Shown one piece after another: positions 36,702-44,773 of a DNA stretch of 64,000 bases (its first letter is position 1; each line of letters starts with the position of its first letter). The stretch is taken from positions 2,914,001-2,978,000 of the forward strand of contig NZ_OZ245041.1 of NCBI RefSeq assembly GCF_965224175.1, given 5' to 3'. Made by a program: the position numbers and the translations under genes. The DNA is from Kordia sp965224175 (GTDB lineage: Bacteria > Bacteroidota > Bacteroidia > Flavobacteriales > Flavobacteriaceae). The notes beneath the pieces were generated by a model that did not search any database, was not told the DNA's origin, and saw nothing but the letters and a program-made list of their open reading frames with translations.

Positions 36702-37121
36702 TTAATATTGATCTAACAGGTAATTAATTAAATCAGTCGTTGTTAAAATTCCAACGAGTTTTCCTTCATCTACAACTGGCAAGGCATGAAATTCCTTTTT
36801 TGCCAAAATCTCAGCAGCTTCTTTAATCGTTGTTTGCGAACTTACACTGACCAAGTTTTTTGCCATAACTTGCTCAATCGTAAACATATTGTACACAATC
36901 GTTTCTACGTTTTCCTCTTCTTCAAAAGTAGCATCAGCAAAACTAATACGAAGTAAATCTGTATAACTCAGCATTCCAATAATTTCTTCTCCACTTACTA
37001 CAGGAATATGGCGGATATTTTTTGATTTAAATAAACGTTCTGCCGTGTCTAAACTGTCTGTATGGTTTAACGTAATAACCTCAGCGGTCATGATACTTGA
37101 AACTGGTGTTCTTTTTTTCAT
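36702..37121 (-). CDS. CBS-pair protein
   Basis: A protein of 139 residues made of two CBS domains: SIMTAEVITLNHTDSLDTAERLF then IRHIPVVSGEEIIGMLSYTDLL, and VMAKNLVSVSSQTTIKEAAEIL then FHALPVVDEGKLVGILTTTDLI. CBS pairs bind adenine nucleotides and often regulate partner proteins. The uspA gene downstream is the likely partner, since CBS-Usp pairings are common in low-oxygen regulons. Its promoter region contains an FNR-type box with the spacing seen at hemN. Confidence 0.92.
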   Translation of the reverse strand: MKKRTPVSSIMTAEVITLNHTDSLDTAERLFKSKNIRHIPVVSGEEIIGMLSYTDLLRISFADATFEEEENVETIVYNMFTIEQVMAKNLVSVSSQTTIKEAAEILAKKEFHALPVVDEGKLVGILTTTDLINYLLDQY

Positions 37122-37219
37122 CTTTTTATAATTTTTAATTGAATTTGATAGAAATCGCCTAGAATCATGAATACAATTCTAAAGGCTTTTACATGTTGTC
37201 CTCTTTGTAATTTCTATAC

Positions 37220-37263
37220 TAAAAGTACCCAAGAATCAAGCGAAAAACTATGATATATGTCAT
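37220..37263 (-). promoter_or_regulatory. FNR-like box and -7 element of the CBS-uspA operon
   Basis: ATGATATATGTCAT at 37250-37263 is flanked by T and A. Read on the minus strand, TACTTTTA at 37227-37220 (seven of eight matches to TAnnTTTG) places its TTTA 33.5 bp from the box centre, as at hemN. The plus strand has no matching -7 at that distance, so the box belongs to the minus-strand operon. Confidence 0.72.
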
Positions 37264-37363
37264 AGATGAAGAAGTATTTCAAACAATTTTGACTTTCAAG
37301 TAGATTGTCATAGCTTTAACAATAATTACTCTTATAAAAATTATAAATTTAGTTTTAAGGAAA

Positions 37364-38170
37364 ATGAAATTAAAAGTGATACTTCTACTCATTGTCTTCT
37401 TGTCCGTTAGTGGATGTAAACAACAAGAATCAAAAAACCAAAACATATCCAATTCAAATACTAAAGTAGTTCAACCCAAAAAGACTCTGAACAATCATAC
37501 CGATTGGGTACAAGCTATAAATAATAATGACATAACTGCTCTCAAAAATTCTTATGACGCAAATGCTATTAAGATTATTTCAACAGATAGTATTATTAAT
37601 GGTTCTCCACAAATAGCAAATTATTATGGAATACACAAAAATAAGATTACATCTATTGAATCACTCTTTAGTGTGGAAGCAAATAAAGCAGAAGGTATTA
37701 CATATGAGTTGATAAAATATCAAACAGATAATCGTAAAGAATATATTCAGATCGTAATTTGGAAACTAAAAGATAAAAAAGTAATCAGAGAATTCGAATT
37801 TACTGAAATAAGTCGTGTATCAAACACTAAAATTCAAACACCTGAGATAGTCAAAAGACGAAAACTATGGATGGAACTTTGTAATGCTCATAATGCTGAA
37901 AACCTTGTCAAACAACTCTACAGTGAAAATACAATGTATTACAATCATAAACCTATAGTAAAAGGAAGAGAAAGTCTGGTTAAGGAATATGGTTATATGA
38001 ATAATAAAAAGTATTCTTTACAACTACAGCCAAAGAAATTAGAAATCGTTAATGCTAATTTTGCTTTTGAAATTGGACAATGTAGCGGAAGTTATGGTGG
38101 AAAATATGTTCTTATATGGAAAAAACAAGCTGATGGGAATTGGTATATCTATATTGATTCTAATATTTAA
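37364..38170 (+). CDS. Lipoprotein with two NTF2-like domains
   Basis: A protein of 268 residues with a lipoprotein signal (ILLLIVFLSVSGC; Cys about residue 18) and an Asn/Ser-rich tether. Two copies of an NTF2-like unit follow: residues about 45-150 (WVQAINNNDITALKNSYDANAI) and about 165-268 (WMELCNAHNAENLVKQLYSENTMYYN, ending in GNWYIYIDSNI). Function unknown. It is divergent from the CBS-uspA operon and convergent with the SafE gene. Confidence 0.72.
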   Translation: MKLKVILLLIVFLSVSGCKQQESKNQNISNSNTKVVQPKKTLNNHTDWVQAINNNDITALKNSYDANAIKIISTDSIINGSPQIANYYGIHKNKITSIESLFSVEANKAEGITYELIKYQTDNRKEYIQIVIWKLKDKKVIREFEFTEISRVSNTKIQTPEIVKRRKLWMELCNAHNAENLVKQLYSENTMYYNHKPIVKGRESLVKEYGYMNNKKYSLQLQPKKLEIVNANFAFEIGQCSGSYGGKYVLIWKKQADGNWYIYIDSNI

Positions 38171-38212
38171 AATTATACTATTACTTATCAAAAAAGGATT
38201 CCTAAACTTTTA

Positions 38213-38914
38213 TCAGTGACAGTTCATGGTATTGGTCACCATTCCAGCATTTGGAGTTGGAGAAATGTAGGGAATTCCCAAACCTAATCCGCGAAGAATA
38301 AAGAGCATTCCAATAATGACTACAAATACAGGAATTGCTTTCTGAATGCGCTTTTTAATAGATGTATTTAAAAACTTTCCAATATAAATTGCGGTAGTCA
38401 TTAACGGAATAGTTCCTAAACCAAAAAAGAGCATGTATACACTTCCTTCTAGCACACTTCCGGTGGCAATAGCTCCAAAAACTGCCATATACACCAATCC
38501 GCAAGGTAGAAATCCATTTAAAAATCCGATTGTAAAAAAAGTATCTAGTGTTTTCTTTTTAAACTGTTTTCCTAAGCTCGATTTTACTTTGGAAATCACT
38601 TTAAAAATAGGTTTTGAAAAGTTGTATTTACTAAAGGTTTTGTAAGGAATCAAGATCACAACAATCATCAAAACTCCAATAATGATAGACAAACGTTGCT
38701 GCATTCCGAAGATATAAAGGCTTTTTCCAAGCATGCCAAACACAAAACCAATTGTTGCATACGAAAGTAATCGTCCAATATGATACAGTAAAATTTGTGC
38801 TACTTTTTTATAGCTATTGGTACGATCAACGGGTAACATAAAGGCTATTGGTCCACACATCCCAACACAGTGAAAACTCCCTAATAATCCTAATATGAAA
38901 CCCGCAAAAATCAT
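38213..38914 (-). CDS. SafE/TauE-like membrane protein of the cbb3 locus
   Basis: A protein of 233 residues with about six hydrophobic segments. The start FAGFILGLLGSFHCVGMCGPIAFML carries the conserved C-x3-C of the DsbD/UreH-like group, and FLNGFLPCGLVYMAVFGAIAT repeats the pattern with a second Cys. Members of this group, often placed last in cbb3 clusters, are thought to help copper delivery or oxidase assembly; the role here rests on position. Its start abuts the stop of ccoH, so the two are translationally coupled. Confidence 0.85.
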   Translation of the reverse strand: MIFAGFILGLLGSFHCVGMCGPIAFMLPVDRTNSYKKVAQILLYHIGRLLSYATIGFVFGMLGKSLYIFGMQQRLSIIIGVLMIVVILIPYKTFSKYNFSKPIFKVISKVKSSLGKQFKKKTLDTFFTIGFLNGFLPCGLVYMAVFGAIATGSVLEGSVYMLFFGLGTIPLMTTAIYIGKFLNTSIKKRIQKAIPVFVVIIGMLFILRGLGLGIPYISPTPNAGMVTNTMNCH

Positions 38915-39361
38915 CTAATAATTTAGTTCTTGTTTATATAAATAATCTTCTGTATCGTAACTCCAATCGATGGTAAGGTTCCAACGACCACCTAACAAAC
39001 GATTGTCAGGTATGAGCAATGTGTGATTGGATAACGAAATTGGCATCTCGAAATCAAATTGTCTATTAGATGGTCTGTATAGGAACACTTTTCCTTTAAT
39101 AGTATTGATATCAAATGCTTTTGGAAATGTAATTTCAAGCCCAGCACTTGTTTGTTGTACGCTTACATTTTCTTTTAATTTTTGAGCATTTCGTTGCTTA
39201 TCAATACTTGATTGATATTTTAATTCTTCTTCATAATAGGAATCGGTTACCAAATCATGATCATATTTATCTTGCACATTCATATTTACAATGAAATACA
39301 TGATAAAACTGATAAATGCTACAAACGCAAGTACGATTCCTGTTCCCCAATTTATTTTCAT
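38915..39361 (-). CDS. ccoH: FixH/CcoH family assembly protein
   Basis: A protein of 148 residues with one N-terminal membrane segment (GIVLAFVAFISFIMYFIV) and the characteristic DHDLVTDSYYEEELKYQSSIDKQ region. The rest is a periplasmic strand-rich domain ending in GGRWNLTIDWSYDTEDY. FixH proteins are needed for assembly of cbb3 oxidase. It follows ccoG after a 300-base gap and is directly followed by the SafE gene. Confidence 0.88.
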   Translation of the reverse strand: MKINWGTGIVLAFVAFISFIMYFIVNMNVQDKYDHDLVTDSYYEEELKYQSSIDKQRNAQKLKENVSVQQTSAGLEITFPKAFDINTIKGKVFLYRPSNRQFDFEMPISLSNHTLLIPDNRLLGGRWNLTIDWSYDTEDYLYKQELNY

Positions 39362-39660
39362 GTCGTTTTATTTTTATGTTTTATGGCATTTCCTTCGCTT
39401 GCGCTTCGGTCAGGCTTTCGGCAGTCGCTTTTATTCGTAATAGTGAACTTCATTCAGCATTTCACAAAGAGCTCCAACAATGCCTCAAATAATTATTCAC
39501 GATTTCCGATTTAATTAAATCAAAGAGCCATGAGTAATCCTTAATGCAATTTTCGTTTCAAAGCAGTTCTCGATACAATTTTATCTATTTCGACTACGCT
39601 CAATATGACAAAATCACTCGAACTGACGTTTACTAATACCAAACATCCAAAAACCACTAA
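39362..39660. other. Intergenic region with dispersed repeats inside the cbb3 cluster
   Basis: No gene is visible. At 39558-39629 lies a longer, minus-oriented copy of the dispersed repeat also found at 30493 and 58255. A GC-richer stretch near 39384-39430 (TTCGCTTGCGCTTCGGTCAG, then GGCTTTCGGCAGTCGC) stands out from the AT-rich surroundings and looks like another intergenic repeat. Confidence 0.55.
39558..39629 (-). repeat. Dispersed palindromic repeat, copy 2
   Basis: Read on the minus strand it begins ACGTCAGTTCGAGTGATTTT and ends TATCGAGAACTGCTTTGA, close to the copies at 30493-30551 and 58255-58303, but with about 25 extra bases in the middle (ATTGAGCGTAGTCGAAATAG). Confidence 0.65.
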
Positions 39661-41085
39661 CTAATTATAACTCGTGGGTCCTATAAAGTTTATCGTGGTC
39701 GTTTCTATCAGTTTACCTTTGCTATACACATCAACAGAGACTTTATTTTTACCACTTTTTATCTTGCTTTTATGTATTTCTATAAACATGGTTCCTTCAG
39801 CAATTCCTTGTTTTGGAACCACAAAATTATTGGTTGTGGAAACCAGTTTTATTGTTCCTATATTTTTTCGAACTCTAAACTCTACGTCCGGAATTTCTTC
39901 CGTGGTTTTGTTGATCAATTTATAGGTAAACACATTACTGATTATGTTTCCTTCTTTTTGTTCATACAATTGTCCGCGCAATCGTAAAATGTTAGCCTCT
40001 ACATCATTTCGTATCAAAAGCATTCCAACTAATATTCCGATAAGAATTACTAAAACTGCCGTATATCCTTTTAATCGTGGTGTGAACTTAAATTTTTCCT
40101 TCTTTTCTATTTCGGCTTCACTCGTGTAGCGAATCAATCCTTTTGGTAAGTTTACCTTTTCCATGATAGTATCACACTCATCAATACAAGCAGTACAGTT
40201 TACGCATTCGAGTTGCGTTCCGTTTCTGATGTCAATTCCTGTAGGACATACATTTACACACTGAAAACAATCAATACAATCACCAAAACCTAATTCGTAT
40301 CGATCTTCATTTTTACGAAACTTTTTACGTCCATTTTCGCCTTCTCCGCGTTTATGATCGTAGGCAACTAAGATGGATTGGTTATCTAATAAAACACCTT
40401 GCAACCTTCCGTAAGGACAAGCTATAATACACACTTGCTCACGAAACCAGGCAAACACAAAGTAAAATATAGCCGTAAATATGAGTAGTGGAAATAAGGT
40501 TCCTAAGTGTTTAAAAGGTCCGTCTAAAATATCTTGAATGAGTTGATCACTTCCAATAAGGTACGCCAGAAACACGTTGGCAATTGCGAAAGAAATCAAA
40601 AAAAAGATAAACCATTTTAGCAGTCTTTTTTTAATCTTTTCTGCATTCCACTTTTGTTTATCTAATCGTATTTGTTTTCCTCTATCACCTTCAATCCAGT
40701 ATTCAATACGACGAAAAACCATTTCCATAAAGATCGTTTGTGGACACATCCAGCCACAAAATATACGTCCAAAAGCTACCGTAAATAGCGTGATAAATAT
40801 GACGCCGATAATCATCGAAATAACAACTAAGTGAAAATCTTGTGGCCAAAATGGAAATCCAAAAATATTGAAACGACGTTCCAGTACATTGAATAACAGA
40901 AACTGGTTTCCATTAATTTTCACAAATGGAGCGGCAAACAAAAAAACTAACAATACATAACTGACTATTTTCCGCCATTCGTAATATTTGCCGCTCGGTT
41001 TTTTTGGATACACCCAAGCACGTTTTCCTTCTTCATTTACGGTTCCGATGGAATCTCTAAATTTTTCGTTTTCTGGTGTTTCCAC
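39661..41085 (-). CDS. ccoG: cbb3 oxidase accessory protein CcoG
   Basis: A protein of 474 residues. The N-terminal half has about five membrane segments with the FixG signature FGRIFCGWMCPQTIFMEMVFRRIEYWIEGDR. Two ferredoxin-type clusters follow: CIDCFQCVNVCPTGIDIR and CVNCTACIDECD, near residues 260-305. A further membrane segment and a C-terminal Ig-like periplasmic domain complete it. CcoG reduces copper for the CuB site of cbb3 oxidase in studied bacteria. It lies 16 bases after ccoP. Confidence 0.95.
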   Translation of the reverse strand: METPENEKFRDSIGTVNEEGKRAWVYPKKPSGKYYEWRKIVSYVLLVFLFAAPFVKINGNQFLLFNVLERRFNIFGFPFWPQDFHLVVISMIIGVIFITLFTVAFGRIFCGWMCPQTIFMEMVFRRIEYWIEGDRGKQIRLDKQKWNAEKIKKRLLKWFIFFLISFAIANVFLAYLIGSDQLIQDILDGPFKHLGTLFPLLIFTAIFYFVFAWFREQVCIIACPYGRLQGVLLDNQSILVAYDHKRGEGENGRKKFRKNEDRYELGFGDCIDCFQCVNVCPTGIDIRNGTQLECVNCTACIDECDTIMEKVNLPKGLIRYTSEAEIEKKEKFKFTPRLKGYTAVLVILIGILVGMLLIRNDVEANILRLRGQLYEQKEGNIISNVFTYKLINKTTEEIPDVEFRVRKNIGTIKLVSTTNNFVVPKQGIAEGTMFIEIHKSKIKSGKNKVSVDVYSKGKLIETTTINFIGPTSYN

Positions 41086-41101
41086 AATATTGTGTTTTTT
41101 A

Positions 41102-42061
41102 TTATTCTTTGACTTTTTCTGTAACAGTCTTTACAGAATCTGTAACTTTTTCAACTTCAGTTTCGGTTTCAGCATCTGCTTTAGGTGCTTCCCATATTTC
41201 GCCTTCAGGACCTTTTGCACTTTCGGATGGAGTGGTTCCTTCAAAAGTCAACACATAACTTGCTACCTGTGCAATTTGTGAAGCTTTGAGTCCTTTTCTT
41301 GACCATGATTCCATTCCTTTTCCGCTTCGTCCACCTTTAGAAATGGTTTTAAATACATTATTAATTCCACCACCTAAAATCCAATACTTATCCGTTAGAT
41401 TTGGACCAATTCCTCCTCCACCATCAATGGCATGGCATGCTACACAGTTTTTTTCAAATATGGCTTTTCCTGCACTTATATCAGCCGCATCTGTGAGTAA
41501 TACTACACTTTCAAAGTCTACTCTATCTTTTGCAGTTGCATTGTATTTGTCAATTTCAACTTGTGCTTCTGCATAATCTCGTTCAAGTTCCATGTATTGA
41601 TTTTCACCATTAAACACATGATACTTTACTAGATAAATAGCTGCAAAAACAATAGACGCGTAGAAACCGTACAACCACCAAGGCGGCAAGTTGTTATCAA
41701 GCTCTTTAATTCCGTCGTAATTATGATCTAAAATAATTTCAGCTTCAGCTTCTACAGGTTTAGAATCAATTAACTTCTCGTAAATCCTTTTTAGCTTTTT
41801 AAACTGAGGTGTTTTGTTTTTGTTTTTTAAGTAGCGTTCTTTTCCAGCTTCATCCAATCCGTTGAAAAGAACTCTTTCTACAGCTGCTACAATTCCTTCA
41901 ATGGCAATCAAAATAAATAGTACCAATACAAGAAATAACATGATCATTGGTTCTGCCATAAATGCGGGTCTGTCGCCCGATTCGACAAAGTATTCAATTC
42001 CTATAAATATGAGGAAGAAAACAGTGAGTACGCGTACCCAAGATGGAATAAAATTTCTCAT
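41102..42061 (-). CDS. ccoP: cbb3 oxidase subunit CcoP, single-haem form
   Basis: A protein of 319 residues. Two membrane segments lie near residues 10-60 and 125-150, with the CcoP-type LDHNYDGIKELDNNLPPWWLYGFY between them. Only one haem c motif, CVACH, is seen (about residue 205), with GIGPNLTDKYWILGG and a Met in GMESW as likely axial ligand. Proteobacterial CcoP usually has two such motifs. The tail is acidic and Lys-rich. Its start overlaps the ccoQ stop by four bases. Confidence 0.93.
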   Translation of the reverse strand: MRNFIPSWVRVLTVFFLIFIGIEYFVESGDRPAFMAEPMIMLFLVLVLFILIAIEGIVAAVERVLFNGLDEAGKERYLKNKNKTPQFKKLKRIYEKLIDSKPVEAEAEIILDHNYDGIKELDNNLPPWWLYGFYASIVFAAIYLVKYHVFNGENQYMELERDYAEAQVEIDKYNATAKDRVDFESVVLLTDAADISAGKAIFEKNCVACHAIDGGGGIGPNLTDKYWILGGGINNVFKTISKGGRSGKGMESWSRKGLKASQIAQVASYVLTFEGTTPSESAKGPEGEIWEAPKADAETETEVEKVTDSVKTVTEKVKE

Positions 42062-42246
42062 AGCGTTTGGTCGTTTTGTGGATTATCTAATGGAATATTA
42101 CTCACTTTGGTAATGTATTCTTTTTTTGCTGTGATTACCCACCAAAATAACACTACAAAGAAGGTAAAGAAGATGAGTAGGGAAATCATCGGGTATATTT
42201 CTATACCCGTAATGGTTTCCATATGATTTTTTACAAATTTTAACAT
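42058..42246 (-). CDS. ccoQ: Small cbb3 oxidase subunit (CcoQ-like)
   Basis: A protein of 62 residues with a single membrane segment (ISLLIFFTFFVVLFWWVI) followed by a charged tail, in the usual place between ccoNO and ccoP. CcoQ stabilises the oxidase; sequence conservation is low, so the call depends on size, topology and position. It starts five bases after the ccoNO stop and overlaps ccoP by four bases. Confidence 0.82.
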   Translation of the reverse strand: MLKFVKNHMETITGIEIYPMISLLIFFTFFVVLFWWVITAKKEYITKVSNIPLDNPQNDQTL

Positions 42247-42251
42247 GTCGC

Positions 42252-44453
42252 TTATTTTTGTGTGGTTTGTTGTTCTGAATCTTTTACTTTAATGTCTGTT
42301 CCCAATCGTTGTAAGTATGCTATTAAGGCAACGATTTCACGGTCTTTGATTTCAATAAATTCTTCTCCTTCTGCAGCAGCCATTTCTTTTCCTTCTTTGA
42401 AAGAAGCTCGTAAATCAGGATCTTCTTTTAGATTTTTCACAATGCCCATGGCTTGTTCGTCCATAAATTCTAAAGCGTCTGCAATTTCTTGCTCTGTATA
42501 TGGAACACCAAGGGAAACCATAGCACGCATTTTATCTTGTGTGGTCGATTTGTCAAGTCCGTTTCGAATTAACCAAGGATATGCTGGCATGATGGATTTT
42601 TGTTCTATTCCTCGTGGATCGTACATGTGCTTGTAATGCCATGCATCAGATTTTAATCCACCTTCACGATGTAAATCAGGTCCTGTACGTTTACTTCCCC
42701 AAAGGAATGGATGATCGTATACAAATTCACCTGCTTTTGAGTATTCACCATAGCGTTCTACTTCACTTCTAAATGGACGAATCATTTGCGAATGACAACC
42801 TACACAACCTTCTCTAATGTAGATATCTCTACCTTCTAATTCTAAAGGTGTATACGGTTTTACTTCCGTGATTGTTGGAATGTTTGAATCAATCATAATC
42901 GTTGGTACAATTTGTACAATTCCTCCAATTAAGATGGCAATTGTAGCATAGATCGTTAGTTTGATTGGCTTACGCTCTAACCAAGTGTGCCATCCTTCTC
43001 CTGCAACACGTTTTTTAGATACGCGTTGTAATGCTGGCGCTTCTGCTAATTCGTCGTTTACACTATCTTTAGCTCTAGCAATAGTAACTACAATGTTATA
43101 CGCTAAGATGAACATACCAACAATGTATAATGAACCTCCAATAGCACGCATCCAATACATTGGCATAATTTCAACAACGGTTTCTAGGAAGTTTCCATAA
43201 AATAAAGTTCCGTCTGGATTAAATTGTTTCCACATTGTAGCTTGTGTAAATCCTGCTACATACATTGGTAACGCATACATTACGATTCCTAAGGTTCCAA
43301 TCCAGAAATGTGCATTTGCTAATCCTCTTGAATATAGTTTTGTTTTAAATAGTTTCGGCACTAACCAATAGATCATACCGAAGGCTAAGAATCCGTTCCA
43401 AGCTAAGGCTCCAACGTGAACGTGCGCAATAATCCAATCCGTAAAATGCGCAATTGCATTTACATTTTTTAAGGATAACATTGGTCCTTCAAAAGTTGCC
43501 ATACCATATCCAGTAATCGCAACAACCATGAACTTTAATACAGGATCGGTTCGTACTTTATCCCAAGCGCCACGAAGTGTTAACAATCCGTTGATCATTC
43601 CTCCCCAAGAAGGCATTAATAACATTACAGAGAAAGCAACTCCTAAGTTTTGTGCCCATTCTGGTAATGCTGTATATAATAAGTGATGCGGTCCTGCCCA
43701 AATGTATATGAAGATTAATGACCAGAAGTGCACAATAGAGAGTCTGTATGAATACACAGGTCTGTTTGCTGCTTTTGGCACAAAATAGTACATTAATCCT
43801 AAGAATGGTGTTGTAAGGAAGAACGCAACCGCATTGTGTCCGTACCACCATTGTACTAAGGCATCTTGCACACCTGCATACACCGAATAACTTTTCATAG
43901 CGCTTACAGGCAATTCTAAACTGTTAAAGATGTGTAATACCGCTACGGTAACAAATGTTGCTAGATAGAACCAAACTGCCACGTATAAGTGACGTTGTCT
44001 TCTTTTTAAGATTGTCCAAATCATGTTGGCACCAAAAGCAACCCAAATTACTGCGATTGCAATGTCAAACGGCCATTCTAATTCAGCATACTCTTTAGAC
44101 GTTGTATATCCTAAAGGAAGTGTAATTGCAGCTCCAACAATGATTAATTGCCATCCCCAAAAGTTCAATTTACTCAGGAAATCGCTTGCCATCCTGGCTT
44201 TTAATAGTCGTTGAAGCGAGTAATATACACCCGCAAAAATGGCGTTTCCTACAAAGGCAAAAATTACTGCGTTTGTGTGTAATGGACGTAAACGACCAAA
44301 ACTTAGCCAAGAAATACCTTCACAAAATTCTGGAAATAGAAATAAGAACGCTAATAACAGTCCTACTAGCATTCCTACAATTCCCCAAACTATGGTGGCG
44401 TAGATGAATTTTTTAACGATTTTATTATCGTAATAAAATTGTTGGATTTCCAT
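42252..44453 (-). CDS. ccoN: Fused cbb3 oxidase subunits I and II (CcoN-CcoO)
   Basis: A protein of 733 residues joining two subunits that are separate in proteobacteria. Residues 1 to about 480 are CcoN, with twelve membrane segments and the haem and CuB His residues (RLRPLHTNAVIFAFVGN; WWYGHNAVAFFLTTPFLG; WAGPHHLLYTALP; DWIIAHVHVGALAWNG). From about residue 510 comes CcoO, with one membrane segment, the haem c motif CVGCHSQMIRPF and the typical ERYGEYSKAGEFVYDHPFLWGSKRTGPD. This is the terminal high-affinity oxygen reductase. It follows ccoS after 23 bases. Confidence 0.96.
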   Translation of the reverse strand: MEIQQFYYDNKIVKKFIYATIVWGIVGMLVGLLLAFLFLFPEFCEGISWLSFGRLRPLHTNAVIFAFVGNAIFAGVYYSLQRLLKARMASDFLSKLNFWGWQLIIVGAAITLPLGYTTSKEYAELEWPFDIAIAVIWVAFGANMIWTILKRRQRHLYVAVWFYLATFVTVAVLHIFNSLELPVSAMKSYSVYAGVQDALVQWWYGHNAVAFFLTTPFLGLMYYFVPKAANRPVYSYRLSIVHFWSLIFIYIWAGPHHLLYTALPEWAQNLGVAFSVMLLMPSWGGMINGLLTLRGAWDKVRTDPVLKFMVVAITGYGMATFEGPMLSLKNVNAIAHFTDWIIAHVHVGALAWNGFLAFGMIYWLVPKLFKTKLYSRGLANAHFWIGTLGIVMYALPMYVAGFTQATMWKQFNPDGTLFYGNFLETVVEIMPMYWMRAIGGSLYIVGMFILAYNIVVTIARAKDSVNDELAEAPALQRVSKKRVAGEGWHTWLERKPIKLTIYATIAILIGGIVQIVPTIMIDSNIPTITEVKPYTPLELEGRDIYIREGCVGCHSQMIRPFRSEVERYGEYSKAGEFVYDHPFLWGSKRTGPDLHREGGLKSDAWHYKHMYDPRGIEQKSIMPAYPWLIRNGLDKSTTQDKMRAMVSLGVPYTEQEIADALEFMDEQAMGIVKNLKEDPDLRASFKEGKEMAAAEGEEFIEIKDREIVALIAYLQRLGTDIKVKDSEQQTTQK

Positions 44454-44476
44454 AATGATACATATTTATTTTGTAG

Positions 44477-44647
44477 TTAGTTCTGTTTTTTTACTTCGTC
44501 TTTTACCAATTCATCTTCAAATAGCATCCGCACTGATGGCGTATAACTATCATCAAATTGTCCATTTTTTACCGCCATGATAAAGGCGACAAAAAAGAGT
44601 ATTGCGACTACAATACTAATGGCTAGTAAAACATATATAACACTCAT
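44477..44647 (-). CDS. ccoS: cbb3 oxidase assembly protein CcoS
   Basis: A 56-residue protein, easily missed because of its size. It has one membrane segment (VIYVLLAISIVVAILFFVAFI) followed by KNGQFDDSYTPSVRMLFED, the conserved CcoS region. CcoS is needed for cofactor insertion into the oxidase. It is the first gene after the FNR-type box at 44697 and its -7 element TAATTTTG at 44667-44674, leaving a leader of about 13 bases. The rest of the cco operon follows. Confidence 0.93.
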   Translation of the reverse strand: MSVIYVLLAISIVVAILFFVAFIMAVKNGQFDDSYTPSVRMLFEDELVKDEVKKQN

Positions 44648-44666
44648 ACCTATTGAAGTTATAGTT

Positions 44667-44674
44667 CAAAATTA
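44667..44674 (-). promoter_or_regulatory. -7 element of the ccoS-ccoNO operon
   Basis: On the minus strand the sequence is TAATTTTG, identical to the hemN element, with its TTTG starting 33.5 bp from the centre of the FNR-type box at 44697-44710. Confidence 0.72.
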
Positions 44675-44696
44675 CTGTGGTGTGGTTTCCTAAAAA

Positions 44697-44710
44697 ATGA
44701 CTTTTATCAT
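44697..44710 (-). promoter_or_regulatory. FNR-like box of the cco operon (ATGACTTTTATCAT)
   Basis: ATGA-N6-TCAT lies between ccoI and ccoS, so the ccoS-ccoNO-ccoQ-ccoP-ccoG genes can be induced independently of ccoI. Spacing to the -7 element is the same as at hemN. Confidence 0.8.
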
Positions 44711-44773
44711 GTTTCAGGTTTATTTTTTTATTTCGATTTAGTTTAGAATAATTCTTTATAAAAAGTCATTCCT

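Noticed and set aside
37250..37263. FNR-type box as a promoter site for the plus-strand lipoprotein gene at 37364
   Set aside because: No TAnnTTTG-like element at the required distance on the plus strand, whereas the minus strand has one.
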